Of a stretch of DNA of 64,000 bases, positions 36,881 to 48,238 are shown piece after piece; the stretch's first letter is position 1; the number at the start of each line of letters is the position of its first letter. Source of the DNA: Pseudonocardia sp. CNS-004 (lineage in GTDB: Bacteria; Actinomycetota; Actinomycetes; Mycobacteriales; Pseudonocardiaceae); the NCBI GenBank assembly GCA_001942185.1, contig MKJV01000101.1:62001-126000 (forward strand), read 5' to 3'. A program made the position numbers and the translations under genes. The notes beneath the pieces were generated by a model, which saw only the letters and a list, made by a program, of their open reading frames with translations, was not told where the DNA came from and ran no database searches.

Positions 36881-39800
36881 CCAGCAGGGTGAGATGCGTG
36901 ACCGCGGAACCGGTCGCGAGCAGCGCCCTGCCCGCGCGCCACGTGAACACGGCCTTGACCCACCGACCGCCGCGACGCAGGTGCTCGTAGCCCAGCTTGG
37001 CGTTGCTCTTGAGGGCCCACACCGCGGTCAGCACCGCCAGCGGCGCCAGCGCCGGGATGTCGGGCAGCAGCGGCTGCGGTGCCGTCATGAGCCCGAGCCC
37101 GACGAGCGACAGCGAGAACATCGTGGTGGCGGTCGGCAGCCTGCGGCTGATCCGCACGCCCAGCGCCAGCTCGGTCTGGAATCCGAGAGCGCTCAGGTAG
37201 CCGGTGGAACCGGTCAGGAGCGCGGAGGCCGCGACCTTGAGCGACAGCACCGCGCCGGCCGCGGCCACCAGCCCGGAAGCCATGGCGGCACCCGGCAGGT
37301 TCTGCGTGACGAACAACGCGGTGAGCGCGACATTGGCCAGGGTCACCAACGGGAACGCCCAGTAGTTCGTCAGCTTCCGCGCCCACGGCCAGGAGGCGAT
37401 GTTGAACTGGAACCAGCCGCTGATCGCCGGTGGCAGGAAGAGCACCAGGAAGATCACGTCCGTGACCGCGTAGAGACCGTTGGTCAGCACCTCCAGCCAC
37501 CACTGCTCCGCCAGCAGGCCGATACCCGTCGTGTAGGCGTGGTAGGCCGCGTTCCCGAGGAACGTCAGAACGATCCCCGCGCTGATCCAGCGACCCCACC
37601 GGCCCTGCGGCGCGGTCGACAGCAGCGAGGTGATGCTCGGCCCGAGAGCCCTGTTCGACTTGTCGAACCAGCGCGAGTACTCCGCGATGATCTTGCCGTG
37701 CCGATCCGGCAACGACTGGCCCGGCTGCAACGGCTTGTTCATGAGACCTCCCTGCGGGTCGAACATGTCCAGCAGGAACTGGTGGGTGACCGCCTCGAAC
37801 TCGGCCAACCGGCCCGTGTCGATCCCGTAGGCGGGGGCGTTGCGGCGCACCCGCCGGTACAGCCAAGCGATCTTCTCCTCGGTCACCCGGCCGCGCTCGA
37901 CCATCGACTCGTGGACGACCCGCACCAGGTTCTGTTCGGCGATCCGGACCAGGTTCTGCACGCCCCGGGCCACGAACGCGATCGCGCTCAACCACGGCAG
38001 CAGGTGTGGAACCACCACGATCAGTGACACCACCGCGGCCACGGACAGCACACCCGCCGCCCAGAGCAGCACCCGGAAGGCCCGCCACTGCTTCGCGGAC
38101 TTGTCGGCGATCGCCTCTCGCGCCGCGTTGTTGGCGGTCTGGCGCTGCTGCACCAGCGTCAGGGCCAGCTTCCGGTGGTCGGTGGAGGCGCCCATCAGGC
38201 GCGCCTGGTCCGCGGCGATCAGCGCCTCGATCGTGTACGGAGCGGCGGGCGCGTTCGCGGGCACCCACCCGGACCTCGCGGGACCCGCCATCCCGTGGCC
38301 GGGAGAACCGGCGCCTCGCCGCAACTCCCGTGCGGTGACGCGGATCCCGCGCCACCACAGCCGCCATGTCTGGCGGCCCCCCGCCGAGCGGTCGCTGACT
38401 GCATGGTGCCAGCCGAGCATGTCGGCCAACTGCGGGTTGTCGGCGAACGGGTCCGCGCCCGGGTGGACCACCGTCGCGGCGGCGGGAGCGACCCCGGCTT
38501 GCCGGGACGACTGTGTGGTGTCCCGGCCGTAATAGCCCTGCAGCGTTGCCCAGTCCCGCACCCGCTGCTGATCCTCCGGCGGGAACCGGGACAGCGCATC
38601 GTCCCAGTGTCCGGACCGGATGTTCGCCAACGCCCACGCCTGCACGTCTGCCTGAGATGCCGCGAGCAGATCGATCAGGTTGCGGTAGCGAATGCGGTCC
38701 TTCGCACCCTTCACCTGCCGTTCGATCTCGGTCAGCAGCGGGTCCATGTCGTAGTGGTGCCGCAGGTAGTGCGGAATGTTCGCCGGCTTCACCCCGTCCG
38801 TCCCGAACACCAGCACCTTGTGGTGCTTCACGCCCAGCTGAATGAATTTCTTGCGGATTGCCGGGGACCGCTCGATGTGCTGGGCAAGGTCGTTCCAGGA
38901 CACGTCGAAGTAGAGGTTCGGGAACTCCGTGTCCCGCTTCGCCATGACCTCTTCGTCGAGGAACTTCAGGTACTGCTCGGAGAGCAATGAGAACTTCCCG
39001 ACCCCCAGGTGCGCGTAGATCACCCGTGCCTTCGGGAATTTCCGCTTCGCCGCGAGGAACGCCATCAGGTACCGCATGTCCGGCGCCTTGGCGATCAAGT
39101 TGCCGTCCGCACCCAGCAGCGGCTCGCCCGCGTCGTTGTGGGTGACCCCGGTGGCCCCGGTCTCCGACAGGAACTCGAAGTACTCGATCAGCCCCGACCC
39201 GTACACCTGTCCGATCTGGAACCGACCCAGCTCCTCGCCGGCCTCCAGGATCCCGACGGCACGCAGTGCGTCGCGCAGCTGCGCCATCGTCGCGGCGTCG
39301 GCGACGTCCGGATCGGCCAGCCGATGCAACTCTTCGACCAGTTGAAGCGCCACACTCTTACCCGGACCCGGGTACATGCCGTCGACGATCGCGGCGACCG
39401 CCGGGTACGCAGCCCGGTCCAGCCGGCCGTCCTCGAACGCCGTCCGCAGCCGTGCCACCGCCGCATGCAGGCGCACGATCGTCGGCGTGTACTCCGGGTC
39501 GAGCAGGTTGGCGGCCTGCGGTCCGAGCTGCAGCTTGACGTTCTCCTTGGCGAAGGTCATCTCGCCGAGGAAGAACGCCAGCTCCGGGTGCAGCACAACC
39601 ATCGCCTGCAGGTACTGGCGCAGGCCCGGGACGTCGAACCGGGCGCCGGTGATCCCGGCGATCACCCGCCAGCTCAGATGCGCAGGGAGGTTCCGGATCG
39701 CCCGGAACATCTGCGCGTCCGTGAGCTTGCCGCGCATCGCCAGCATGGGCACGCCGAACCGGGTGGTGGCCTGCTGCGCGTCCACGTCGCCGTAGTAGCC

Positions 39801-41000
39801 CATGCCCTTGATCCGCTGCGGGATCGGGTGGAACGTCAGGACCACGTCGTGCCCGGCCGCCAACAACGACTCGACCAACCCGCCCAACGACGTCACCCGG
39901 TGGTACGGGTAGCCGGTGTGGTGCAGGTGCCCGTCGGCGAACTTCCCCAGCCGGTTCACCGCTTCGGCCAGCCGGGGGTCGACGGTCATCCCGGCGGGAA
40001 CCGACAGGCGTACCCGATTGCCGCGACCGGTCACCGTCAAACCGGCGGACCGCAGCGCGGACAGCGCCGGGAGGACGAACCAGTCCGTCACGATCGGCGG
40101 TGCACTCGCCGTCTCCGGGCCAGCAGCCGGCTTCGGCAGCGCCGCAACCATGTCATTGGCCAGCAACAACCGCTTCCGACCCTGCGTCACGAGCTTGCGC
40201 AGTTCGTCGATCAGGTCGTCCGGGTCGAGCTGCCGACCGGCCAGGCCCGGCGGGGCTCGCGGCCGCGCCGCCAGGTTCAACACGCTCGACCGGATCTCGA
40301 CCTCGGGCAACCCGAGCGCGCCCGCCAGCCCGGCCACCGTCGCCGCGTCGGCACGCAGGCCTCCCACCTGGTCGAACGCCCACGCCACCCAGAGTCGACG
40401 GTCAGCGAACGCCGCCGACGCCGCCGCGAGCTCCAGCCATCTGTCCCGTTCCGACGTGCCGGGGGGCAGCAACCCAGCGGGCGGCGTCCCCGCGTCCGCG
40501 GAAACCGGCACCGACCGCGGCCGGTGCGTCACCATCGCAACCACCGAGCGCGGTGCTCCGAGGACCCGGGCGATCCGCCGATCCGACAGGCGGGCGGCGA
40601 CCGCCTGATCGACCTCGGCGCCGATGAGGGCGCGCGCGGCGAGGCGGGCCGCGTCGTGGACCTGGTCCGCGAGCAGGGCTCCCTGCCGACGGTTCTCGGT
40701 CTCTGCCGTGACCTCGCTCAGCAGCTCGAGGCCCTCTTTCGCGAAGAACCGGAAGCTGGGCGCCGTCGTGCGCGGGTCGGTCAACACCCGCTCCCGGACT
40801 TCCTCTCGGTCGATCTGCAGCGCACGCGCGGCCAGCTGTTCCACGTCCTGCCCGGCGAACTGCTGAATCTTCTCCAGCTCGCCGACCAACCAGGCCGCCC
40901 ACGTCAGCCGCTCCGCGTAGGCGTCATGAGCCTGCCCGGCCCGGCGCATCTCGTCCTCGAGATTCGTGAGCGCCTTCCCGAGACCCGCACCCTTCGAGGC
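36880..41000 (-). CDS. Giant gene, segment 5: amidohydrolase-like domain and membrane helices
   Basis: About 1,370 residues. After helices (NLEDEMRRAGQAHDAYAERL) an amidohydrolase-2-like TIM-barrel spans about 40000-38700: first metal motif DGHLHHTGYPYH, MVVLHPELAFFLGEMTF, GVTHNDAGEPLLG, ARVIYAHLGVGKF, LYFDVSWNDLAQHIE and VLVFGTDGVKP with the closing Asp. The HxH, two His and final Asp are the superfamily's metal ligands, so a metal-dependent hydrolase is likely; the substrate is unknown. It is followed by a soluble linker (ANIRSGHWDDALSRFPPEDQ) and at least ten membrane helices, for example VLLWAAGVLSVAAVVSLIVV and WLEVLTNGLYAVTDVIFLVL. Confidence 0.7.
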
Positions 41001-44000
41001 CGCATCGGCCCGGAGCCGGCAACCGCCTTGCGTTCGCGCAGCGACGGCAGCGCCGCCATCGAAGCCACGCCACCGATCCACGTCCTCTTCGACCCGCTGG
41101 TCGGGATGGGTGGCATGGCGTCGGCGGCCAGGTGCGCCTCACCCGAACCCGCGATGAGCAGGAGGACCGCGCTGGCCACAACCGTTACGAGCGTGACCCG
41201 ACCGACGACCCGCCACGGCAATGCCCGCGGCAGTTCGGCGACGCGCTGGACGACGGCCGACCCGAGCACAGCGCGGAACAAGGCCTTCACCGCGGCCACA
41301 GCACGCAGCCACCGCGGGGGTCCCTGCGCCGGGCGGGTGAGCGCCCAGTAGAGCAGGCTGCCCACGGTGAGTGTCCCGGTGACGGCGATCAGCACCGGCA
41401 GGTGGTGCAACTGGTAGAGCATCCCGTACACCGCGACGGACGCCGCCGAGTACACGGCGACTCGCGTGGCCCACTTGCCTGGCAGAGTCCAGCCGAAGGC
41501 CTTACCGAGCAGGTGCAGCAGCGCTTCCCCGCCGAACCCTGTGAAGGTCGCCAAGACCAGTGCGCTGACCACCGGGTGGATGGTGACGATCCCGTCGTAA
41601 CCCGGGTGGCGGAGAACGGCGTAGACCATGAACGGGATTGCCGACAAGGTGGCAGCCGACCCGAGCACCCCGAGGCGATCGGCGAACCGGTCCCACCGCT
41701 TCGCGAGACTCACCGAGGCCGGGGTCGAGGTGCCGAACAGGGCGGCCAGCATCCCTAGCGAACCGAACACGGTCGTCACAGCGGTCACCCCGAACAACCC
41801 GGCGATCCACTGGTTCGCGTCGGGTGCCGCAACGTTGAGCATGCCCCTGAGGTGGAAGGGGATGTTCACCGACAGCGTGCCGACGATTGCGGCCAGCAGC
41901 ACACGCTGCACCCAGACGTGCGGGGACAGCAGCCGCTTGAACGTGTTGAGAGTGCCCCGGACCTGGAACGCGACCATCGTGCTGATCGCGGGCAACGCCC
42001 AGATCATCGACGCCCCGGTGGCGGCGACGAACACCGCGCCGACCGCGGTGTAGGCGGCCCCGGCCGGAGAGAACACGAAACTGAAGAACTGCTTCGTGCC
42101 GTGCCACAGCTGACCGGCCGACAGCCGCAGTGCGGCCGTCCAGTACGACACCCTCCACTCGGCCGGCCAGCCGGCCCGGATCACGTGGGCGGGAGAGATC
42201 AGAGTCCTGAGGACCTGCCTGAGCCATGACCCGGCCGAGCGCTGGTCGCGGATCCCCACGCCCAGGTCGCTGGGAGTGAGCAACCCGACGCGCAGAGTCC
42301 GTAGCAGCGCCCGGATCGCCAGGAACCCGACCACGGCGGCACCGACACCCAGGCCGGCCTCGACGACCATCGGGAGGACTCCGTCGACCTCGACCGCCGA
42401 GAACGCCACGAACGCCGCGGCAGCAACACCGATCGCGGGCCGGCGCTTGTCGGACCGCGGCGAGACGAGACCGCCCAGCTCCTCTGCAGCCGTGGGGGTT
42501 GCCTTCGAGTCGTTGCCGGGTCGGGTGGACGTCTGCGACTGCGGACCGTCCAGGCGGTCCACCAGCCGGAAGACACCCTCGATCACCGCCGCACGGACCT
42601 GATCGGCCGGCATCGTGATCTGCAGGTGCAGGCTGCTCTTGCTCACCGGAGGTGGCTCGTTGAACGGGGTCAGCCCGTAGGCCTCGATCTCCGGGGCGCT
42701 CACCCGGATGATTTCCTGCTGGAACTGCAGCAACGAGATCGGCCGGTCCCGACCCGCCCATGTGATCGTGATCCGCTCGCCATCGGCCTCCGCGGCGGCG
42801 ATCAGCTCGACCTTGCGGCGCAGCTTCTTCGACAGCCGGCCGAGCTCCGCAGCGGTCTCCGGGCGCTGACCCGTCACCAGCCACGTCACCTCTACCAGGT
42901 CGCGGCTGGTCGTGACGTTCTTCGGGTTCATCTTCACGCTGAAGTAGCGGACCCCCGTCGGGCCGACCAACAGATAATCCAGCTCGGTGACTTTCCGAAT
43001 CGCCCCCTTTGCCGACACCACGTGCACCTCGACGTTGCGATACACCTCCTCGCCCCGCTGTTGCGCATGCTGTCGCATCAAGGGCTCCGCGAGGTCCTCG
43101 AGCACCGCGCCGAGCACCGTGTTGGCCGGAGAGCGCGGGGCGCTGACGGCACCGATCGGATCCGCGACGAACTCCGCGCGAAGGGACCGGTCCTTCAGGT
43201 AGTCGGGCGCTTTCTCCTCGATCTGTCGGTCGACGATTTCCTGTCGCTTCGCCGCAGGCGGCAACGGCAAACGATCGTCAGAACCCTGCCACCAGGGCAG
43301 CACCAGGACGGCCGCGGCGCCGTCGATCCCCCAGAGGTGCCCGGCGGCAGCAATCAGCGCGGCAACTGTGCCGGCAATGGCCCGACGCTTCGGCGTGGCT
43401 ACCGCTGCCCGCAACCACCGCGGAGGCCCTCGGGCCAGCGCATCGAAGGCCCGTCGGACGACCTGGGCTGCACGCGACCCTGGCACTGTCTCCACCGTCG
43501 CCGGGGAAGGCGGAACTCGGTTCGCACCGACCACACCTGACTGGCCGCTACCAGCCGACCCCGATCCACGATCGGAGATGAACCGGCCCTCACTCGGAGC
43601 AAGCGGCCTGGCGCGCAGCAGTTCTCCGACGGTTCCGGCTGCATGCCGGTCGTGCCGATGCCCGGTGTGCTCGTCGCGGTCGATGTGGAAGTCCAACTCG
43701 TGCCGCAGCAACCGCGTCCACCAGCCGCGGCGAAGTCGACCGTCGGCGATGTGGCCGTCGATCTCGGCGAGCATGTCGGCGAAGACCAGCACCACACCGG
43801 CCGGTGCCAGGGTTGTGTGCCGCCAGCCGAATGCGACCACGCCTTCTGTCCCCACGGAACGGGCGTTGGCGGGTACGACTCGAACTTCCACCCCAGGGGG
43901 ACCGCGGGGGAGATGCGGGTACCTCATGCGATCCAGCGGCACGGACGCGTCGTACAACTCCTGCGCGTCCGCGAGCATGAACTGTCGCGTCGCGTCACCG

Positions 44001-47000
44001 GGCTGCAGGGCCACCAGGCCACCGTTGCCGCCACTCACGCCTGAACCGGCCACTACCGAACCACCGCTGGGTGGGTTCGGCGATGCTGCGACCTTCCGCC
44101 CGCCCCGCGTGGCAGCGAGCGGCGCTACAACCGACCGCGAGGCCATGTCCTGCGCGGCGGCCTCGCCCGCCAAGGCGGGGCTCGGCGCCGATGCGGGTTC
44201 GACCGCGCGCAGCGCGGCTAGCAGCCTCTGCTTCGCGGGCCTGCTCCACGACAGCCCGTGCCGCGCGGCGAACTCGCCAACCGCCTGGGCAGCCCGGCCA
44301 GGGCCCGACCGGGCCACGCGCAGCAGGCGGTGGATCTCTGCGCCATCCAGCGCCCCGCGGGCGGCCAGTTCACGGAGGTCGGCGACGGCCTCCGCGGGCG
44401 CGCCAGCCTCGTCCAGCCGCCGGAGTAGCTCATCCACCGCCGCCGCGTCGGCAGCGGCCACGCGCCGCTGTTCCGCCCGGCGGGTGATCGCACCCCTCAA
44501 CCGTCCGGTGCGCGGGGCGTCCACGTTCGCCGCGGCGGCCTCGGGGGCGGTGGGGCCGCGAAGCTCTGCCTCCAGCGCCTCCCGGGCGGTGCGGTGGTCG
44601 TCCGCCTGTCGGCGGGCCTCCGCAGCCTCCTCGGTCAGCATCGCGATCCGGGCCTTGGCCTCGTCGGACTGCGCCCGGTAGCTCTTCGCGCCCCGGCGGT
44701 CCTCTCGGGGTGTGCTCGGCAGCTCTGTCTGGCGCAGCGCGCCGTCCTGGCGGGCCTGGTGGGCCGCGTTCTTCAGGCGGATGGCCCGGTCGGACCAATG
44801 CTGCTCCAGGCGAGTGTGCTCGGCGATCACCTCGTGAACGGTGAGCGGGCGCCGGTCGGCGAGCGCGCCGGCGGGGAGAGCGGCCAACAGCGCGTCCAGG
44901 GTGGCCAGGCGCCGGCGAGCGCGCGATCCTCGAACCCGACGTCGACTGCCCGGTCGGCGAGCGCGCCGCGCCGATGCAGCAGGCCCAACGCCCGCTGTGC
45001 GGCGGCCGCGGCGGCCTCCGCCGCCGCCCACCCGCGGCCACGGGTGTCCCGCGCCGACGCCGCGGTGCCGGCGACGTCGGCCAGCACGGCGGCCGCGGCG
45101 TCGGGATCGCCTTCGTCGAGGTGACGGCGTGCGTCGGCGGCAGCAGACGCGGTGAGCCCGACCTCGGTCGCGGGCAGCCGCCCGGCGGCGCGGCGCGGGC
45201 GTGTACCCGACCTCGGTCCGGTAGTCCTCTAGCACCGCAGCGAGTTGGTCCTGGGCTCGCGCGAACGCGGTCGCGGCGGCGGCGAGTAGCGCCTCTGCGG
45301 CGGCGATTTGCTGCGGGTCGGCCTCGGCGAAGCGCAGGTCGCGCACCGCGTGCTCGTGCCCGGCGAGCTGCTCGCGTGCGGCTCCGACATCGGCGCCAGC
45401 CTGCTGCACCCGTTCGGCGTGCGTCGGCGCCGACGACTGCGCTCGAGGAGACGCTGGGGGTGCCGTCTCAAGAGACGTCGCACTCGGAGTTCCCGTCGCG
45501 CGGATGCTCGGCGCATCAAGGGTCTGCACGGCGACGCTGCGCGCCCGCGACGGGCGGCGGGTGTTGCGGACCAGTTCCCAGTAGTCGCTGCGCTCGGCCT
45601 GGCGCTGCGCCCGGTCGAACAGCTTCTTCACCTTCGCTGTGTCAGCGAGCTCGCCGTCCAAGCTGTCGAGGTGCTCGACGAGCAGCTTGCGATACTTCCC
45701 CCGCGGCGTGTGCTGAGCGAGCAGGTCGTCCCCGAGCGACAGGTACTCGCTGACCACACCACGGTGGGGCTCTTCGATGAGAGGGTTGATTCCTCGGCCG
45801 GTGCGGCCGTCGGTCTGCCGGTCGATCCGGGCCGACGGAGAGCGCTGGCCGCGCATGACCCACACGCCACCAGACTCACTGACCGCATTGATCGCTGCGT
45901 GCAGCTGTGCCTCGGTGATCATCCCATCCGGTGCGCCACCGGGCTTGACGTCCTTGCCGCGGCCCATCATGTCGGTGGCGATCGTGATCGCGCCCGGCCG
46001 GCCGGCGCCCGCCACGAGGCCGTCCACGTGCGCAACGGTGGAGAACTCCGCCTCGGGCGTGATGATCGAGAAGTCCTCGATGCCGCGGCGCTTCAGCCTC
46101 TCGGCGAGCAGGTGGACCTCCTCCGTCCACCGCAGGATCACCAGCACCGGCTGGTCCGGCTTGCCGAAGGCGATGTCAGCGGCCATCGCGTCGAGCTTGG
46201 CGTCGATGGAGCCGAACACCCGCGTGGGGGTTCGCGTGAACGTCGCATCCCCGGCGAAGCGGACCACCCGCAACCCGTAGAGCTGGGCGAACGCCCGCAG
46301 GTCGTAGCTGGGAAGGCCTTGGCGGCCGGCGGTGCCGGTCATCCCGCCAACCGAGTTGTAGAGCCGGAAGTAGTTCGCGGCGGTGATCTGCCCGGTCGAC
46401 GTCTCTGCCGCGCCGGGCGGGATGCCCTCCTTGGCCTCGATCGCCTCGTGCAGGCCGTCGCGCCACCGCTGCCCCGGCAGCGAATAGCCGGTCCACCGGT
46501 CCACGATCACGACCTGACCGTCGTTGACCACGTACTCGTAGCCCCTGCGGAAGTAGCGGTCGGCGCGGACCGCCATCAGCACCGCAGCTTCCGTGCCGCG
46601 AGCACGGTCGGCGATCAGCTCCCGCCCTTTCGCGGTCAGCCGCAGCCGGCCGGTGAACTGGCCCACCGTGAAGTGCTTGCCCTCCGCCAACTTCCGGCCC
46701 AGCTCGTGCGCCTGCTGGTACGCCTTGGTCAGCGCCGCCTGCTCCGCCTTCGACAGCGACAGCACGTGCGGGGTTCGGCCGGCGTCGAGCAGCACCAGGT
46801 CGACCTCGTCGACGATGGCATGGCCGTGCCCGGCCTGCACCCGCGCAGACTCCGGAACCAGGGTGTCGTACAGCCGGTCGAAGTAGAACTGGCTGTATGT
46901 GCCGATCGTGACCGGCTTCTCGTACGCCGCGCGCTGGTCTTTATCGGAGTAGCCCCGGTCCTCACGGGACCGCAGCAACCCGACCTTGACGTCCACCCGG

Positions 47001-48238
47001 TCGAAGAACGGCTCGTAGACCTTGTGCGCCTCCGCGGTCAGCTTGCGGTCGGTGCTGATCACGTGTACGCGGTCGCCGCGCACCACGTGCCAGTAGGCGT
47101 CCAGGAGCCCGACGATGGTCTTGCCCTTTCCGGTGGGCAGCTCGACCACGTGGCCGCGCACCCGCTTGGGCAGCAACGTCAGATACAGCGCGTGATGGCC
47201 ATGGCCCTTCGACATCGCGAACGCCGCGGCGATCTGCTCGTTGGTCACCTCCATGTTCGTCAGGCGGCGGATCAGCTCCACCGCGAACCCGATGGCCTCC
47301 TCCTGCACAGCCCGCGAATCACCGGCCTGACGCAGCCGCTCGTGGATCTGCAGCTCCTGCGCGCGCAGCTGGGCAGGACTCTTACCGGCGGCCGCGCGCT
47401 CGAGATCCGCCGCGTACGCACGAACAGCGGGGATGCCGCCCCCGTAAAGCTTGAGCGCGGTGTCGTTCCGCCACCGGTCCAGCCACGCACGTACTCGGTC
47501 GATCCACCGCGGCGGCGCGACACCCGACGCGGTGTTCGCCGCCGGGTCCGGCTCCGGGGCGTGCCCGGAGCTCGTCGGCGGGGGTGCGTCGTTGCCCGGA
47601 GGTTCGGGGGGTGTGCCATCGTGCAGACCGGTCTTGCCGGTGCCTAGTTCGGGGCCGCCACCGCCACCGCCGCCGGTCCGCCCGCCGTTGCCGAGCCGGT
47701 CACCGCCCGGCGGAGTGCCTTGCGGCTCCGGCTGGGACGGTTCGGGCCCGTCCGGGTCGAGACGGCCGAACGCGTCAACCAGTGCCATACGGACGGCGCG
47801 GTTGAACTGGACGGCGCTGCGCCGCGCGGCGGCCCCCGGGGCGACCCGTCGCACGTACCAGGTGACCGTGTCTCCATCGCGGACGGAGTAGACCGCGATG
47901 TCGTCGATCCCGCGCAGCCCCTGCCGCAGCATGGTCTCCGACATGCCGAGGGCCGCGGCCACATCGGACAGGAGCCTGCGGCCGTGGCCCGGCGGCGGCA
48001 GCAGCTGCCGGGCCCGCGCGGCCGGGACCGTCAGGTCATCGGGATGGCCGCCGAAGCGGCCATTGCGCAGGTGGTCGCGCACAGCGGCGGCGCGGGCGCG
48101 GTCCAGCCGCCACTGACGCAACCGCAGCGCCAGCCGATCCGTCCAGGAACGGATATGTGCGAGCGCGGCACGGAACCTCCCGCCGTCGGCCGCCGACACC
48201 GCGGGCCTCGGACCGCTCTTCCCCAGCTTCGCCGTGGC
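41000..48238 (-). CDS. Giant gene, segment 4: SecA-like motor, coiled coil, HELDFH region, membrane helices
   Basis: About 2,410 residues. A SecA-type DEAD motor lies at about 47300-45530: Walker A ELPTGKGKTIVGLL (47117-47145), Walker B AIVDEVDLVLLD, VVIVDRWTGYSLPGQRWRDG with HEAIEAKEG, GGMTGTAG, TIATDMMGRGKDV and an Arg finger-like RTGR. These track SecA's own motifs (MKTGEGKT, VDEVDS, TGRVMPGRRWSDGLHQ, GMTGTA, ATNMAGRGTD) with substitutions. Then Ala/Glu/Arg coiled coils (with a misframed part at 45195-44915), a zincin-like HELDFH at 43682-43710, a region reading TELDYLLVGPTGVRYFSVK, and about ten membrane helices to 41150. Confidence 0.75.

Noticed and set aside
39009..41351. 780-codon plus-strand frame opposite the amidohydrolase-like segment
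   Set aside because: The minus strand carries ordered metal-ligand motifs; the plus product is Arg/Gln-rich with no domain.
42960..43040. PD-(D/E)xK nuclease reading of TELDYLLVGPTGVRYFSVK
   Set aside because: The second acidic residue is Ser (SVK rather than ExK); too weak to call a nuclease.
48197..48199. GTG at 48199 as an independent start of a SecA-like gene
   Set aside because: No ribosome site; the same frame reads sensibly upstream (ATAKLGKSGPRPAV) and joins the Cys-repeat segment by one base.
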